DNA from: Xylogone sp. PMI_703
Lineage: Eukaryota; Ascomycota; Leotiomycetes
DNA length: 64,000 nt
Assembly: GCA_021399445.1 (NCBI GenBank)
Contig: JAJTUQ010000004.1
Coordinates: forward strand, 1,860,001-1,924,000
Direction of reading: 5' to 3'
Shown here one piece after another: positions 32,389-43,700 of the stretch (position 1 is the first letter of the stretch; each line of letters begins with the position of its first letter). The translations under genes were made by a program, and so were the position numbers. The notes beneath the pieces are model-generated. The model saw only the letters and a program-made list of their open reading frames with translations, made no database searches and was not told the origin of the DNA.

Positions 32389-33057
32389 ATGACGTCAAGC
32401 AAGGGCATCAACTTCGGTTTCCTCAGCATGCAGTACCAGGCGCTCGACGCAATAGGACCAATGGATATCATCTTTAATACATCTAAAGATATTCTTGTCA
32501 AGTACGCGCAGATTGGATTGTTATCCAAAGAGGCAGCAGAAAAGGCATGGCATGTAAATTTTCATCACATCGGAGAAACACTGGATCCTGTCACCCTAAC
32601 CGGAAATTTATCAATCGTTCCAACAACTACCTGTGACACTTGTCCAGAGCTAGACTATCTCCTCATTGGTGGCCCTGACCCAACTTCTAGGTTAAGCCCT
32701 ACTTTTGCAAAATTCGTCAAGAATCATGTTGCTGCCGGAAAGGTGCTCTTTACGACCTGCACAGGAGCGATGGCGTTAGCAAGCACAGGTATTCTGGATG
32801 GAAAGAATGCTACGGTTAATCACTCTTTGCTCGATCTCGCAGTACAATTATATCCCAAAGTAAATTGGAACAAAGAGAAGCAGTGGGTCATTGATGGTAA
32901 CATCTGGACTGCCGGAGGTGCTTGTGCGGGAATGGATATGATTGCATACTGGGTTGAACAGACTGTGCCCAAGGAGATTGCTAATGTATCCCATGAACTG
33001 CTGGATTTCGAGTCTAGGGATGTAGATGGTAAAAGGGCTCTGAAGGCAGAGAGTTGA
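32389..33057 (+). CDS. DJ-1/PfpI family protein, isonitrile-hydratase-like
   Basis: Single exon, 222 residues. The N-terminal FGFLSMQYQALDAIGPMDIIF matches the DxxGPxDxF entry of the DJ-1/PfpI (class I glutamine amidotransferase-like) fold as found in isonitrile hydratase and AraC-associated homologues. The central LDYLLIGGPDPTSR and the nucleophile elbow KVLFTTCTGAMALASTGILD carry the reactive Cys in T-C-T-G-A. After it come KNATVNH (usual G-x-x-A-T-x-H) and KQWVIDGNIWTAGGACAGMD, typical of the same subgroup. There is no signal peptide. Fungal members are mostly uncharacterised; true isonitrile hydratase activity is not assured. Proximity to the nitrilase gene is suggestive. Confidence 0.85.
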   Translation: MTSSKGINFGFLSMQYQALDAIGPMDIIFNTSKDILVKYAQIGLLSKEAAEKAWHVNFHHIGETLDPVTLTGNLSIVPTTTCDTCPELDYLLIGGPDPTSRLSPTFAKFVKNHVAAGKVLFTTCTGAMALASTGILDGKNATVNHSLLDLAVQLYPKVNWNKEKQWVIDGNIWTAGGACAGMDMIAYWVEQTVPKEIANVSHELLDFESRDVDGKRALKAES

Positions 33058-33650
33058 GTTAATGATGGGATTCACACCAAATTAACAGCATTTTCGATCA
33101 CAGAACTTTTGAATTTCCTATGAGCCCGAATGGCTCATATCGTCATGATGGAAGTTTGACGCATTCCTTTTACTTGTTAAAGTCACTCCACTCCATATAA
33201 GGAATTTGATTAGAATGATCAAATTCAAGAGAAATATCTGCTGAGGCCGGAACTCCATTTGGATATCTACATTACCATAGCTACATCGAAATATCTCCAG
33301 CCTGTAACTAGCTCAAATCCATAAATAATTCTCACATAAACATCAAGACCTCATATCCTTCCCTATCACATGATTTCACATTTTGGTTCGACTTTTCTAT
33401 TTTAATGTACCACATTTATCATTCCCTTCACCCATTAATGCCATTTACAACAACATCTGCGTCCATAAGGGACAGAGCCCTGAAGAAGGAATACATGCAA
33501 GCACATCAAAATGACAGAGCCACCGAATACTTACAATGGTTTGATACTAACAATTGGGTTAGGTAACTTCGTTCTTTCCAGAGAATTGGGCGATTGACTT
33601 ACTTGAACCGCTAAACCAGGCAAACACTCGCAAGGTTCCACAGCAAGCTA
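33058..33650. other. Intergenic, nothing recognised
   Basis: This is AT-rich sequence 3' of the DJ-1-like gene, with no exon, RNA gene or repeat that I can support. Confidence 0.4.
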
Positions 33651-33860
33651 TTAAATTTTAGCAGCAGCTCCCAGGAGCTTTTGCCGAGCTTCTAGGACAT
33701 TTTCTGGTGCTCCTGGAGGTATCGTGAATTGTGGAACAGCAGGTCACAACGTAGGCTGGGATTTATGTGATAGGGCGCAGTGTCCAGATATGATCTTGGC
33801 TGCTGAGCAAATTTCCGAGACATAAGGCTCAAGAGCGCTTGTCCCACATATTATGACGTC
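33651..33860 (-). pseudogene. Degenerate coding fragment, family not recognised
   Basis: One minus-strand frame of 70 codons reads THIKDVIICGTSALEPYV, then SEICSAAKIISGHCALSHKS, a single TGA (33744-33746), then PAVPQFTIPPGAPENVLEAR and QKLLGAAAKI-stop. Both halves look like real, well-structured protein and stay in one frame. The TGA could be a CGA (Arg) mutated by C-to-T change, or could lie in an unrecognised intron. No ATG-started N-terminus exists upstream. I do not recognise the family. It is probably the 3' end of a dead gene. Confidence 0.4.
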
Positions 33861-34349
33861 TTTGATATGTGTATAGAAATTCAATTAATTGAACAGGACG
33901 ATTGTAAACAATAAACAATCAGATGAATGAGGTTATTCTACATAACCAAGAGACGGGAACGGAGATAACAAATAGCTCGACTCGAGATTAAGGGTGGTAA
34001 CAGGGTAGAAAGGGGTCATATGAAAAGCTCTCTAATAGCCAAGACATAAGGTTCCGCAGACAACGGTAGCTAGTAATAGGAGATTTACTTAGATAGCTGA
34101 AAGACGTCATATAGAGTCTAGAACTAAGATAATTAATAGAACATGATATTCCCAGTTCCATGGAATATTACAAGATGATTTGGTTGCCATTGTATGGTTG
34201 AGATTAGTTGGTCATAAATTGAGGCTAAGCTCAAGGACCCCAAAGTATATTACACCAGCTCCATGCCTTCTTGGTTTAACTAAAAAGAAAATATAGAAAA
34301 TGGAGTATAAACGGCTCAGCTATTCTAAGTACATCTAGATCTTCTATAA
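33861..34349. other. Intergenic, nothing recognised
   Basis: AT-rich sequence 3' of the HET-domain gene with no supported feature. Confidence 0.4.
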
Positions 34350-36141
34350 TTACTGCGTTTGAGATCGATTTAAAACATATATCGCAGGTCTCTTGACTGC
34401 AATCCACACTTTGTAAGTCGGCACTATAATGGGACCACTAGGGGTCTTCACAATGCCATCTTCGACTGCATTCATACTCAACAAGACTTGCTTGCCAGAT
34501 TCTAGGCGCTTGATAAGCATGCTTTGAGACAGGTCCGTCCATGGCTCATGGAGATCATAAGGATTATTGTAACGCGCCATGATATCCGTGGCGGTGCTTG
34601 CGTGGCTAACGCGGTCTACTACGACTCCAATTGCAGGACCTCCTGCTGTTTCCAAGTATATCGCAAATCTCTCATCAGTCACTTTGTCGCGGTATATAAC
34701 AGCGCAGTTGATATGCTGTGGAAAATGCTGTTTTCCACGCGGTGACTGAGTCTGTTTGACTGAGCTTATCCAATCTCCATATAAAGGGCAGTAGTCAACG
34801 ACCTCAAAGCCTGTGGACGGAAGCGTCTCGTCTGCAACATACAGACGAATATCATGTCTATCCCATCCTGGTTTGCACCTGACACGCCTGTCTGAGCGCG
34901 CGATATCCGGAAGAGGTTGAGCAATGTAGACGTCATGCAGAGTCACTTTATAACCCAAATGGCTATCGACCAATCTCTCGAGGATCTGACAATCTCTATT
35001 AATATGCGTACCATCTTTCCACCCACGACTGTATCGGCCGGTCGTCAGATCTAAACATAGCTGTACAGTTAGACAAGTGTTCTCTAATCCGCGCCGTCTA
35101 CATGCTAGATATGCGATATAATTTTCTTCATCAATCTTCTCTAGTAGTAACTGGACTCTTAATCCATGACTAACAGAAGAGAAGGTAGCAATAGTCTTCT
35201 TGGTTCCAGCGACTTTTGGATCTGACTGCTTAGGACGTCCTATCTCACCCCAGTTGTAGGGCTCACTGATAATATCGGAAGCAAATTCGAAGGCTGAGAT
35301 ATCAGGGGCAAGAAGTTCCTTAGCATGATCAATTTTATTCCTGGACAGAGGCATTAATAGGTGGTACAAACATTCCAGATGAAGATACTCACAATGACGA
35401 TGAAGGATAGGACCATGCAAAAATGCTGTGATCGGCATACACTGAAAATACCTCTCTCTGGAGCCTGAAGAAAGCTGCTTCTTCCCCTTCCCCATAGATC
35501 ATGGACATGTTGACTCCAAAAAGACCCAGTAAAGAATATGCTCTATCCTCTCCTCGTGTCGTCTTTCTCTTTGCTGCCCAACACAACTTCTCAGCAACGC
35601 TATGATGATGCAACTGCTCCAGACCATTGGTCATCAGGACTTTCTCCGCGATGCCGGTAATCTGTGCAATCTGCTTTGCCAAAACTGTCCGAAGATTCAA
35701 GAAATTCCAGCTCTCATTGAAGAACATGACTTCAGTTGGCGCAATCAACTCCTGCAACGTCCAACCTCTGCTCCACCACTTGGACTTCCAGAAGTCCTCA
35801 CTCTGTGAATCGCCAACGACATCCCCCATGTAGGCAAAGCAAATCCTCGAATCGCGGTACCAGGCAAACATGGAGTTGATACTCTCACTCAGCTCGGCGC
35901 TACTCTCCTTGAAGATGCAGCACGTGTCCACCCAGACATGAGACAGTCCCAGCTTCTCTGCTTCATGACAGGCGCCAAGGACCTTCTTCCACGCCTTTTT
36001 CTCGCGGTCTACATCAAGGGTAACGTCGTGGAACAATACTTCGCCATCTTCCCACGTGTGCGATAAGATGGCATAGGGTGGTACTGTATTCCAGTTCTCG
36101 AAGGACTCTAGCTGCAGCGTTTTGATGTTCAGGAGACGCAT
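34350..36141 (-). CDS. HET-domain (heterokaryon incompatibility-like) protein
   Basis: Two exons (36141-35393, 35340-34350) sum to 1740 nt and 579 residues. The N-terminal HET domain (PF06985) is of the HET-D/E type: MRLLNIKTLQLESF, PPYAILSHTWEDGEVLFHDV, GLSHVWVDTCCIFKESSAEL, SINSMFAWYRDSRICFAYMG, WWSRGWTLQELIAP, and EDRAYSLLGLFGVNMSMIYG. The C-terminal half (about residues 260-579) has no NACHT, WD40 or ankyrin motifs. It reads as a globular domain of unknown type with several blocks (LEKIDEENYIAYLACRRRG, RFAIYLETAGG). HET proteins act in non-self recognition and can trigger cell death when fused cells differ. Many genomes carry dozens, so a specific role cannot be assigned. Confidence 0.9.
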
Positions 36142-38475
36142 AATGTGGGGAATATATGCTCGTACAGCACAACAGATGCCAAGACCCCAGCTGCGAGAGC
36201 TTAGTGGATATATTGATGCTTACTGAGTTGGGCGCTGACAGCGTAAGGTGTGCGGAGTGAGAGAAAGCCTCGATCTGCAACACAGTACAAAGTGGCAAAT
36301 TTTCCTCTATAACCGTTTGTATTATGGAAGATGATAGAGAGATTAGCAGAGCAGATATTGGAAATCTGCAGGAGGGAAGCGCGATAAATGTGATAAATAC
36401 GCCTCACTCGCATGAATGGCTGGAGTCGTTCGTCCACAGTTCGTTAATCCCGCCAATAGCTTCAGTGACAGTTTATTGATTTGCTAGAAATCTCTCGTCG
36501 AGAAACACGACCAATTTCCGAATCTGCTGTGGCAACGCATGGCCGGTGAGGTAGTAACGGATTATTAGTTGTATAGTCCCATGAGATGTTGACAAAAAAA
36601 GTTGTGAGAAGCATATAAGGACATACGGATATTCAATTCACATCGAGTAAGTAAGGAGAGTTTTAGTGAACATGCTCAATAAATCAACCCAACATCTGCA
36701 ATAATTAGAAACTTAATAGATAATAAATAGTTTGAGAATTAGTATTGTTATACCTTAAAATGGACTTCACAATCTAAAAAAGGTCGAGTATCCTAACACG
36801 CCTACACGAAAGTAACCAACATAAATCTCCACATACATCAACCCGATACTGATTGATCACAATTTTCTCCAGATAATATTCTTGCATCCATTCAATCTTA
36901 CATTTACCATTGTCGCTTGGAAAGCATTCATCTTATTTGAATGGGCCAAAACAGGATTATTTATTCGCGGAGAGTATTTCACTCATTAAAATTAATTTAA
37001 AAAAATTTACAAAGAAACATAAAAATCCATGATTAAATAATTGAATAAAACAACTCATTCTATATATCTAGGCAATCAAATAGTAATGAAGAGTCCTCAC
37101 AATTGAATTAATGATATAGGTATTATGCATTTAATTTTTAAATGTTGAAGTAATTTTCACCAAGAGAGGATTTCGCATTCAGCCCCAGGTGACTAGGCCT
37201 GCGACACAACAGCACAGCAGCACAACTCGGAGAAGCCAGTCTCGACTGTCTTCAATCCCTGTTATCATTTTTATTATACCATATCATCATATCATGTGCA
37301 TAGTCTTCTTTACTGCAAATGCTACTTGAATAGACCACCGACCCAAACAGCGATCTGATCATTAGATCTGGCAGTAAACTACATAATTGCCCATCAACCT
37401 GCACATGTTGAAGAGAAAATATACGCTTACATAACTAAACAGAGACGGAGCTTGCTCTTTCCGAATCACCGTGCTGGCAGCAGCCCAACCGGCGGAAGGA
37501 CGGAGCATCGGAACGCACCCAGTACCGCGATAAGATAAAACCCAACGAAGGGTACCCAGTAACTTTGAAGCAATGGTCAATTGTTTATTATTTTGTTGCT
37601 CATCTACGAGTGTATAGATCCGGGTTATCGTAAGAGGCGTGGTTTAATTGGGTTTTGAGAGGGGAAATTGGGTAGCCATGGGAAGGTTGAATCCGTGAAG
37701 GAGTCGGGCCCGAAGCCGGGGTTTATTAATCTCGGATATGAATGTGGGTTTTCTGCCAAACATGCTGTTATGTAATCTTGAATCACTTGACCAGCATAAG
37801 CTATGTTATGTTGGGCCTTGGATTATTGATTACAATATATGACTTTAATATGCTGTGGCTATTGTATAGCTACCGGATCTTGCAGTGTAAACCGATTTGC
37901 GTAAGGAACTACGGTGAAAGGGATGCTGCTCTGGACACCGTACACACCATTAAGAGTATGTACTGTTCTGTATTGATTAAAGTGCCGTGGCGATAATGCA
38001 GTGCCGGTAAGCACTATGCAAGCTTACCCACTGCTCAATTGATTGCATGCAGAATCGAGTCTGGATGTTCCCTGCAGCTGTGTGATATCGGGTGGGTCAC
38101 TTTACACTGCGTAGGGTCACCATAGAGTACTTATGTATTGTGCCAGATCTAGTCTAATCACCAAAACTACGAGCTGCTGGTCGTAGTGGAAATACTAGAC
38201 TAGAGCGAAAACCACAACCCAGTGGAAAGCGGTTCAACAAGAGTGTCTGGCAAGTAGCCAGTGAATATATCTGAATCCGAGCCATCATTGCCGTATCAGT
38301 ATTTCTGCTCTGCTCAGAAGCTCATAGCTGTCTACGGCTAGGTCATGATCCATAGTTACAGCCGTTAATCTAAACGTATCAATCATAAGGAGCGTCATAT
38401 CTTTCGGAAAACATAATTAAAAGTAGAGGCGAACAAATTGAGAAACACGACTCTAATATCTGATGGAGTCGTGGA
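36142..38475. other. 2.3-kb AT-rich intergenic region
   Basis: There is no gene I can support firmly. A minus-strand ORF at 37580-37362 (MTIASKLLGTLRWVLSYRGT...) has a mitochondrial-presequence-like basic start. It could continue after a short GTAAGC...CAG intron into VDGQLCSLLPDLM, but it matches no family I know. The rest (36600-37150) is very AT-rich. Confidence 0.3.
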
Positions 38476-38513
38476 GAGGGAGCGAAGCAAGTAAGAGGGA
38501 GCGAAGCAAGTAA
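38476..38513. repeat. Perfect 19-bp tandem duplication
   Basis: The unit GAGGGAGCGAAGCAAGTAA occurs twice head to tail with no mismatch, about 110 bp beyond the stop codon of the permease gene. It lies in its probable 3' UTR or terminator region. Confidence 0.85.
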
Positions 38514-38622
38514 GTCTGCATTCCTCTGTGACACGCAACGATGCCGAGTCAAAAAAATGTTGCCTTAAGAGTATCAAAGAATATATAAAACATGCAAATT
38601 GGCCGTTAAAAAGAATTGAGAA

Positions 38623-40729
38623 TTATGCTGCATCCTTAGCAAGCAACTCGCTGGCCAAACTAACAAAATGTGGTCCCTCGTAATTGTTCTTCCTGATGAA
38701 CCACCACAGACCAACAAAGATGGTCAATCCACCCGTGATCAAGCAGGTATAGTTCATGCTCTTGGCATCAACTGGAAGCGCGAATGGGAAGCAGAAAATG
38801 ACGTCAAAGACTATGATGTATCCACATGCAACTGCGTTGACGACATATCCGATAGGGCCTTTCATCCAGAACCATCCGGGGGTAATGTTCTTTCTCCCGG
38901 ATACCAAGTGAGGGAGGATTGCTGCAAGGTAGGAGAGGGTGGTTAGGACGACGAAGGAGCTTACGAAGGCGGAGAAGGCGGTGCTAGAGCCGACATAGAT
39001 GCAGCCGAGGATGGTGCTGATGACACCACATAGCAGAATGGAGTTGAATGGGTTATGATGGGTGCTGTTGATTGTTCCGAAGAACTTGCTGAATGGGGTT
39101 GCGTTGTCTCGGGCAAGAGTCCAGAAGATGCGGGAGGAGGTTAAGTAGCAGCCAATGACTGCCACGAAGCAGGGTAGAAAAGCGACGATGAGGAGACCAA
39201 GAGAGCCGCCAGCTGATCCGGTGCATTGTCGGTAGATTTCGGTGAGAGGGAAGAGGTAAGGGGCGTCAAAAACAGCGTCGAGATCGGTGATGCCGTAGAA
39301 GATAGCGATCAGGTAAAAGAAGGCAGTGAAAAAGCCAATCACGTATTGGGCAAGCATAGCCTTGGGAATGTTGCGGGAGGGGCTAGCAGCACATTCATTG
39401 TTAGTATATAACTTCTCGAAGGGTTGAAGCAAAAAGAACTGAACATACTTGGGAACTTCCTCTGCAAGATGGGTGATAACATCTGGCGTCCCCACTGCAA
39501 AAGCACCATTGAGCAGACCCAGACAGAATGCAAATCCATCACTTCCATATCCCGTATCATTCACCCATTCGGTCCACACGAACTCGGTGGAGGCGTATCC
39601 CAGGTCCTTAACATGCGGCATCACGGCGACAACTATGACCGTAATAAGGAAGCCAAGCACCACCAATGTTGCTCCTAGAGTCTCAATTGTGGGCAGCGCA
39701 CGATTTGCAAAAAGCACAATGAAGCAGCACGCCCAGACACAGATCAAGTATGCGACGAAGACCTGCCATCTCTGAATCACAAATCCAGGATGGAAAAGCG
39801 CATACATGGATACGACTTGCGCACCCACGATCTGAGCGGTACCGACACAACCAAAGATCCAAGCTAGGAAGTTCCACCAGCCGGCGAAGAATCCAATGAC
39901 ACGACCATAGCGACCTCCTGTTACGGATGCCCAGTGGTAGACTCCTCCAGAGGAAGGCATCGCAGATGCCAGCTCCGCAATGGAGGCCGCGACGAACCAG
40001 TAGAAAACAGATGAGGCAATGCTGTTCAATTGATATTATTAATCTGGGTTTAGATATGCAGAGTAAAGAAATTGAGATGGAGGACATACAATTCATAGAT
40101 GGCACCTGGTGGACCGCCATTGTAGATAGCCACGACCTGTTTGCGCAAGAATCAGTAAAGTGCCTTCCAAAGCAGATGGAATCTGCAAACGTCTGTATTG
40201 CATTGAATATTCCTAAGCTCAAACTCAAAGATTTATGGTGTTCAGGCCCATCCGGAAGCTTCGTTGAGGTTTGTCCATCTCAAACCTTTTGAGGCCGCAC
40301 CGCCCAGCCCGTTGTTACACAATCACCAAAACACCACCCCGTAAAACCATCAACCACCAATATCAATTAGAAACCTAAGAAAGGATCTGCTAGGAACGTG
40401 GAAAAGCCTTATAGAGCAAAAACAAGCAAACAATTAAATCAAGTACTCACAATACTTCCACCGATCGCAATCCACGTATTCCCGCTCGTAAGACCCAACC
40501 CACAGATATTCATCAGATGGAAATTCCGCTCCAGCTCCTGGCGATGTCCAGACGCATTAATCAATGCACCGCCTCCAGCACCACCAGCCTCGAAATCATT
40601 GCCCATCGCAAGCCCAGCCTTTTGCGTCTCAGCATCATGCGTCGAGCCTTCAGAGCCAGCATTGCGCTGCTGGTCGCTCGAGAACTTCTCCGTCGCCATC
40701 ATTTCCTTTGCTCCTGCTCCCGTCTCCAT
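38623..40729 (-). CDS. APC-family amino acid/choline permease
   Basis: Four exons (40729-40451, 40136-40090, 40021-39449, 39382-38623) sum to 1659 nt and 552 residues. A hydrophilic, Gly/Ala-rich N-terminus of about 60 residues leads into RQELERNFHLMNICGLGLTS (start of TM1 in fungal GABA/choline permeases of the UGA4/HNM1 type). Next come GGSIVVAIYNGGPPGAIYE, ASAMPSSGGVYHWASVTGG (the family's conserved SxPtSGGlYxW), NGAFAVGTPDVITHLAEEVP, and PSRNIPKAMLAQYVIGF. About 12 membrane helices are visible. It probably imports choline, GABA or another amine at the plasma membrane. The 47-nt mini-exon 2 is confirmed by frame. A (GCA)n tract precedes the ATG. Confidence 0.9.
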
Positions 40730-43700
40730 TGCGTTGGGTCAAGCCGACGCAGCAGCAGCAGCAGCACTGAGGGCTGGTAACGAAGATGCAAGTGGACGGA
40801 ATGGGCCGTTACAGACGCGAACAAAGCGCAAGCAAAGCTGCTCTGCAGACAATGGATTTGTCTCCTGGACAAGGTCGGGAGCGCGCGTGGATGTGGTGTT
40901 CTGGAACCCTTCGATTCGAAAGGCCTTGCTTGGTTGCTTCACGTACGAAGCACAATCTGAATCACAGAAAGATGCACGCACAGAAGGAAAAGCGCGGATC
41001 CTGAGCCACGGTTAGATTTACCCAGTAGGATTGGTTCAGGAGGTAGGTCCGGCCAAGCGGTTGAATGTTTCTTGTGTGAGAAGGGGGAAGGTTGGGATTG
41101 GATTGGACGGAGAAGCTTGCCTTTGCTTTGCTGGACAAAGATAAGTCCAAGGTCGCCTGCCGATTGCTTTGCACTCAGTTGGGAAGTGTGTGCAGGAGAG
41201 GGGATTTGCTGCAGGAGCTGGTTGCGCAATGGTTCGGGTGAAGGGTATGGAATCAAAGCACACCCCAGATTCAGGTCGCACTCGGCCGATCTCGAGTCTC
41301 AGATTACTTTGCTTTCCCTGGCTGCTTTGCAAATTGGATTCAGAGCAGGCGCGAGGTGGGATGCGTGCGAAAGGGACCCTGAGCAATGGAAGAGGGAGAT
41401 AAGGGAAGGGAGTGGCAGGTTGTAGGGGTTATAGCAGCTGCGGAGAACTGCGGTCTCGCGATGGAGTGTTCTCTCTGATCTGTGCCAAGCAGGTACAACT
41501 GGGGACAACTGAGGGGCGGCGTTCACTGAATGGAGTTCAATAGTTCATTATGACCGACATTATTGCTGTACGTTTTCCGCGGATGCCGTACGAGCAGTAA
41601 TCATTTTGGTTTGCTGAGGAAAGCACGGGGAGTCTCACGAACAGCTTCATGGGGAGCAAACTGCCCAAAGGAGGAGCAAAATCGAGAAGAGGCGCATCTT
41701 CAGGGTGGAGCGTGGAGGCGGGAGACTTGGACCAGTGGTTTGTGGGCTGTCAGCACTCAACGGACGCACATCTGTGTTGAACAAAATAATAATCACTCAA
41801 TGGCGCTATCTAGGACCGAGGAACTGAAGATCTTCTCCCAGGAAATGCACCCCCTCGCCATCGCTCCATGTTCATATCTGCGCTGTGCCCACTTTTGTAC
41901 GGCCGCTGGTCTGCTTGGGGCAAGTATCCACGCATACGGTGAGCTGAAACTCGAGATAATCAAACGAAACAAGAAGACGGTATGCAGGACATTCCCAAAG
42001 AGACGAGCGACGCGATATTGGAGGTTCAAGGAGATGGCGAGAGCCAGACGTGCGAGAGTTGCATCCGCAAGGTACCGCCCAAGTAGACAATGCACATACA
42101 TCCCAGAGGGTAAGTGAAAGAGAGGCAATTACAGTAACAATTTACTACGCTGATGGCGATGGCGATGGAGACGGGTGTAGAGATTTGTTTTCAGAAATCT
42201 CTGCAGCGTCCCAGATGGTAACTGACCACGGCATCCAGGGTATCATCGCGCTGTTGAAGCCCCCCAATAATGCAACGCTGGGCACACAGAGAACACACGG
42301 TGCGACGGCCATTACACCGCGTAGCGAATGACTGATCGAAGATCAAGAGGACCCCTACGTCTGCATAAAGTTGCACTGAACTACCGACAGGGCGAGTTGT
42401 TGTGTGTGCCACCGGCACAGCACAGTGCTACAGAGCCACAGTTGGGGATACCTTTGTGCGCTCAAATCAAGTAGCGAGATCCAAGACAATAATCAAGCCC
42501 ACTTTAAGTGTATGTACCGTACAGCAGTACCGGTATTCAAGAGTTTGTGGCTGTTTCGCCGGTCTCCTTAGCTGATTGCTTCCAGTGCTTGACTGCTCTT
42601 TGCTCTTGCTTGGCTGCTGCGGGTCGGGAATATAGAGCCACGGGGGGATTCACTCTACCGTACCGCTCAAGCCGTGCAGTTGTTGCGGATAGTCTAACAA
42701 TAAACGCTTTCTTGGGATTTGTCCTCGAGTCAGCGAGTCACTTGGGAACCCTCTGACTCGCGCTGCGGGAGCGCCAAGTGGGCGTATTATTCAGGACGGT
42801 AGCGGTAATTACCTCGGTGCTCGTGCCCTCATTCCTTCAACTTCCTTCTTCACCTCGACTGGTTCCGACTCAAGTTCGCTCTTGTCCAAGATGGAGACGA
42901 CCAAGCAAGCCTCTTCCTAGAGCTGGAACGTTGCAGCTGCGACCATTGGATAAAGGCATAACCCGCAAGGTCCGGGGAACGGTCTGCCCCTGTGTTCCGG
43001 TGAAGAAGCTGCACTCATTCTAGGGTACCGTCTGTGCCAGTCTCTGGCACCGAATTAGGTCTGGCTATTCTTCCGCTTGGGCACATTCCGTTGAATGGGG
43101 TGCCGTCCCAGACTTCCACGACGGCTGTGGCTTTGGGTCTGTTGAATGGCTTTGAGGACCCCACGCGACCTGACGACGCTCTCAGTGGTCTGCTCCGTGA
43201 CAAATTGCCAGCTTCCCAATTTCAACAAGGCGCTTCCAGGGACCCGACAGCTCGGGGATTCCAGGGAGACGACGGATAGACTAGAGAGAGCCGCCGACCG
43301 GGAGTCTTCCGCAGAACAGCCCAGACTCCGGACGCGACCAGGTGATTGGGAGGAGAGCACGAAGAGGCATGTCTTTTCTTGCGCTCTGACGCTGGTAAGC
43401 ACAGCTGCTTGCGGGAGGTGATCCGCTCAGCGCAGTATCACTAGCAGAAAACTGTGAAGATGATGCTTTGGGGAAACTCTCGTGGTCGATCCGCGTAAGC
43501 AGTCGGCTCTCTCTCAGGGGAGCACAGTGGAGCACAACCGTTTTCCCTCGAATGAAAGTGACACGATCGAGAGCTCTGTTGCTGTTTGGAAATCGGTTCC
43601 CCATCGCTGACCAGATATCCGGATTCTCTGGTTTCTGACTTGTCATTGCGATTGTGCTGGATCCAAAAATGGCTTGCAGCGAGCTCGCGTGCTCGTACTC

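Noticed and set aside
37362..37580. Small minus-strand gene starting MTIASKLLGTLRWV
   Set aside because: It has a plausible basic N-terminus and a possible intron, but no family match and a weak continuation. It is mentioned under the intergenic region only.
41563..42117. 184-codon plus-strand ORF in the gene-free region
   Set aside because: There is no domain, signal or hydrophobic pattern, composition is that of random translation, and equally long ORFs overlap it on the other strand.
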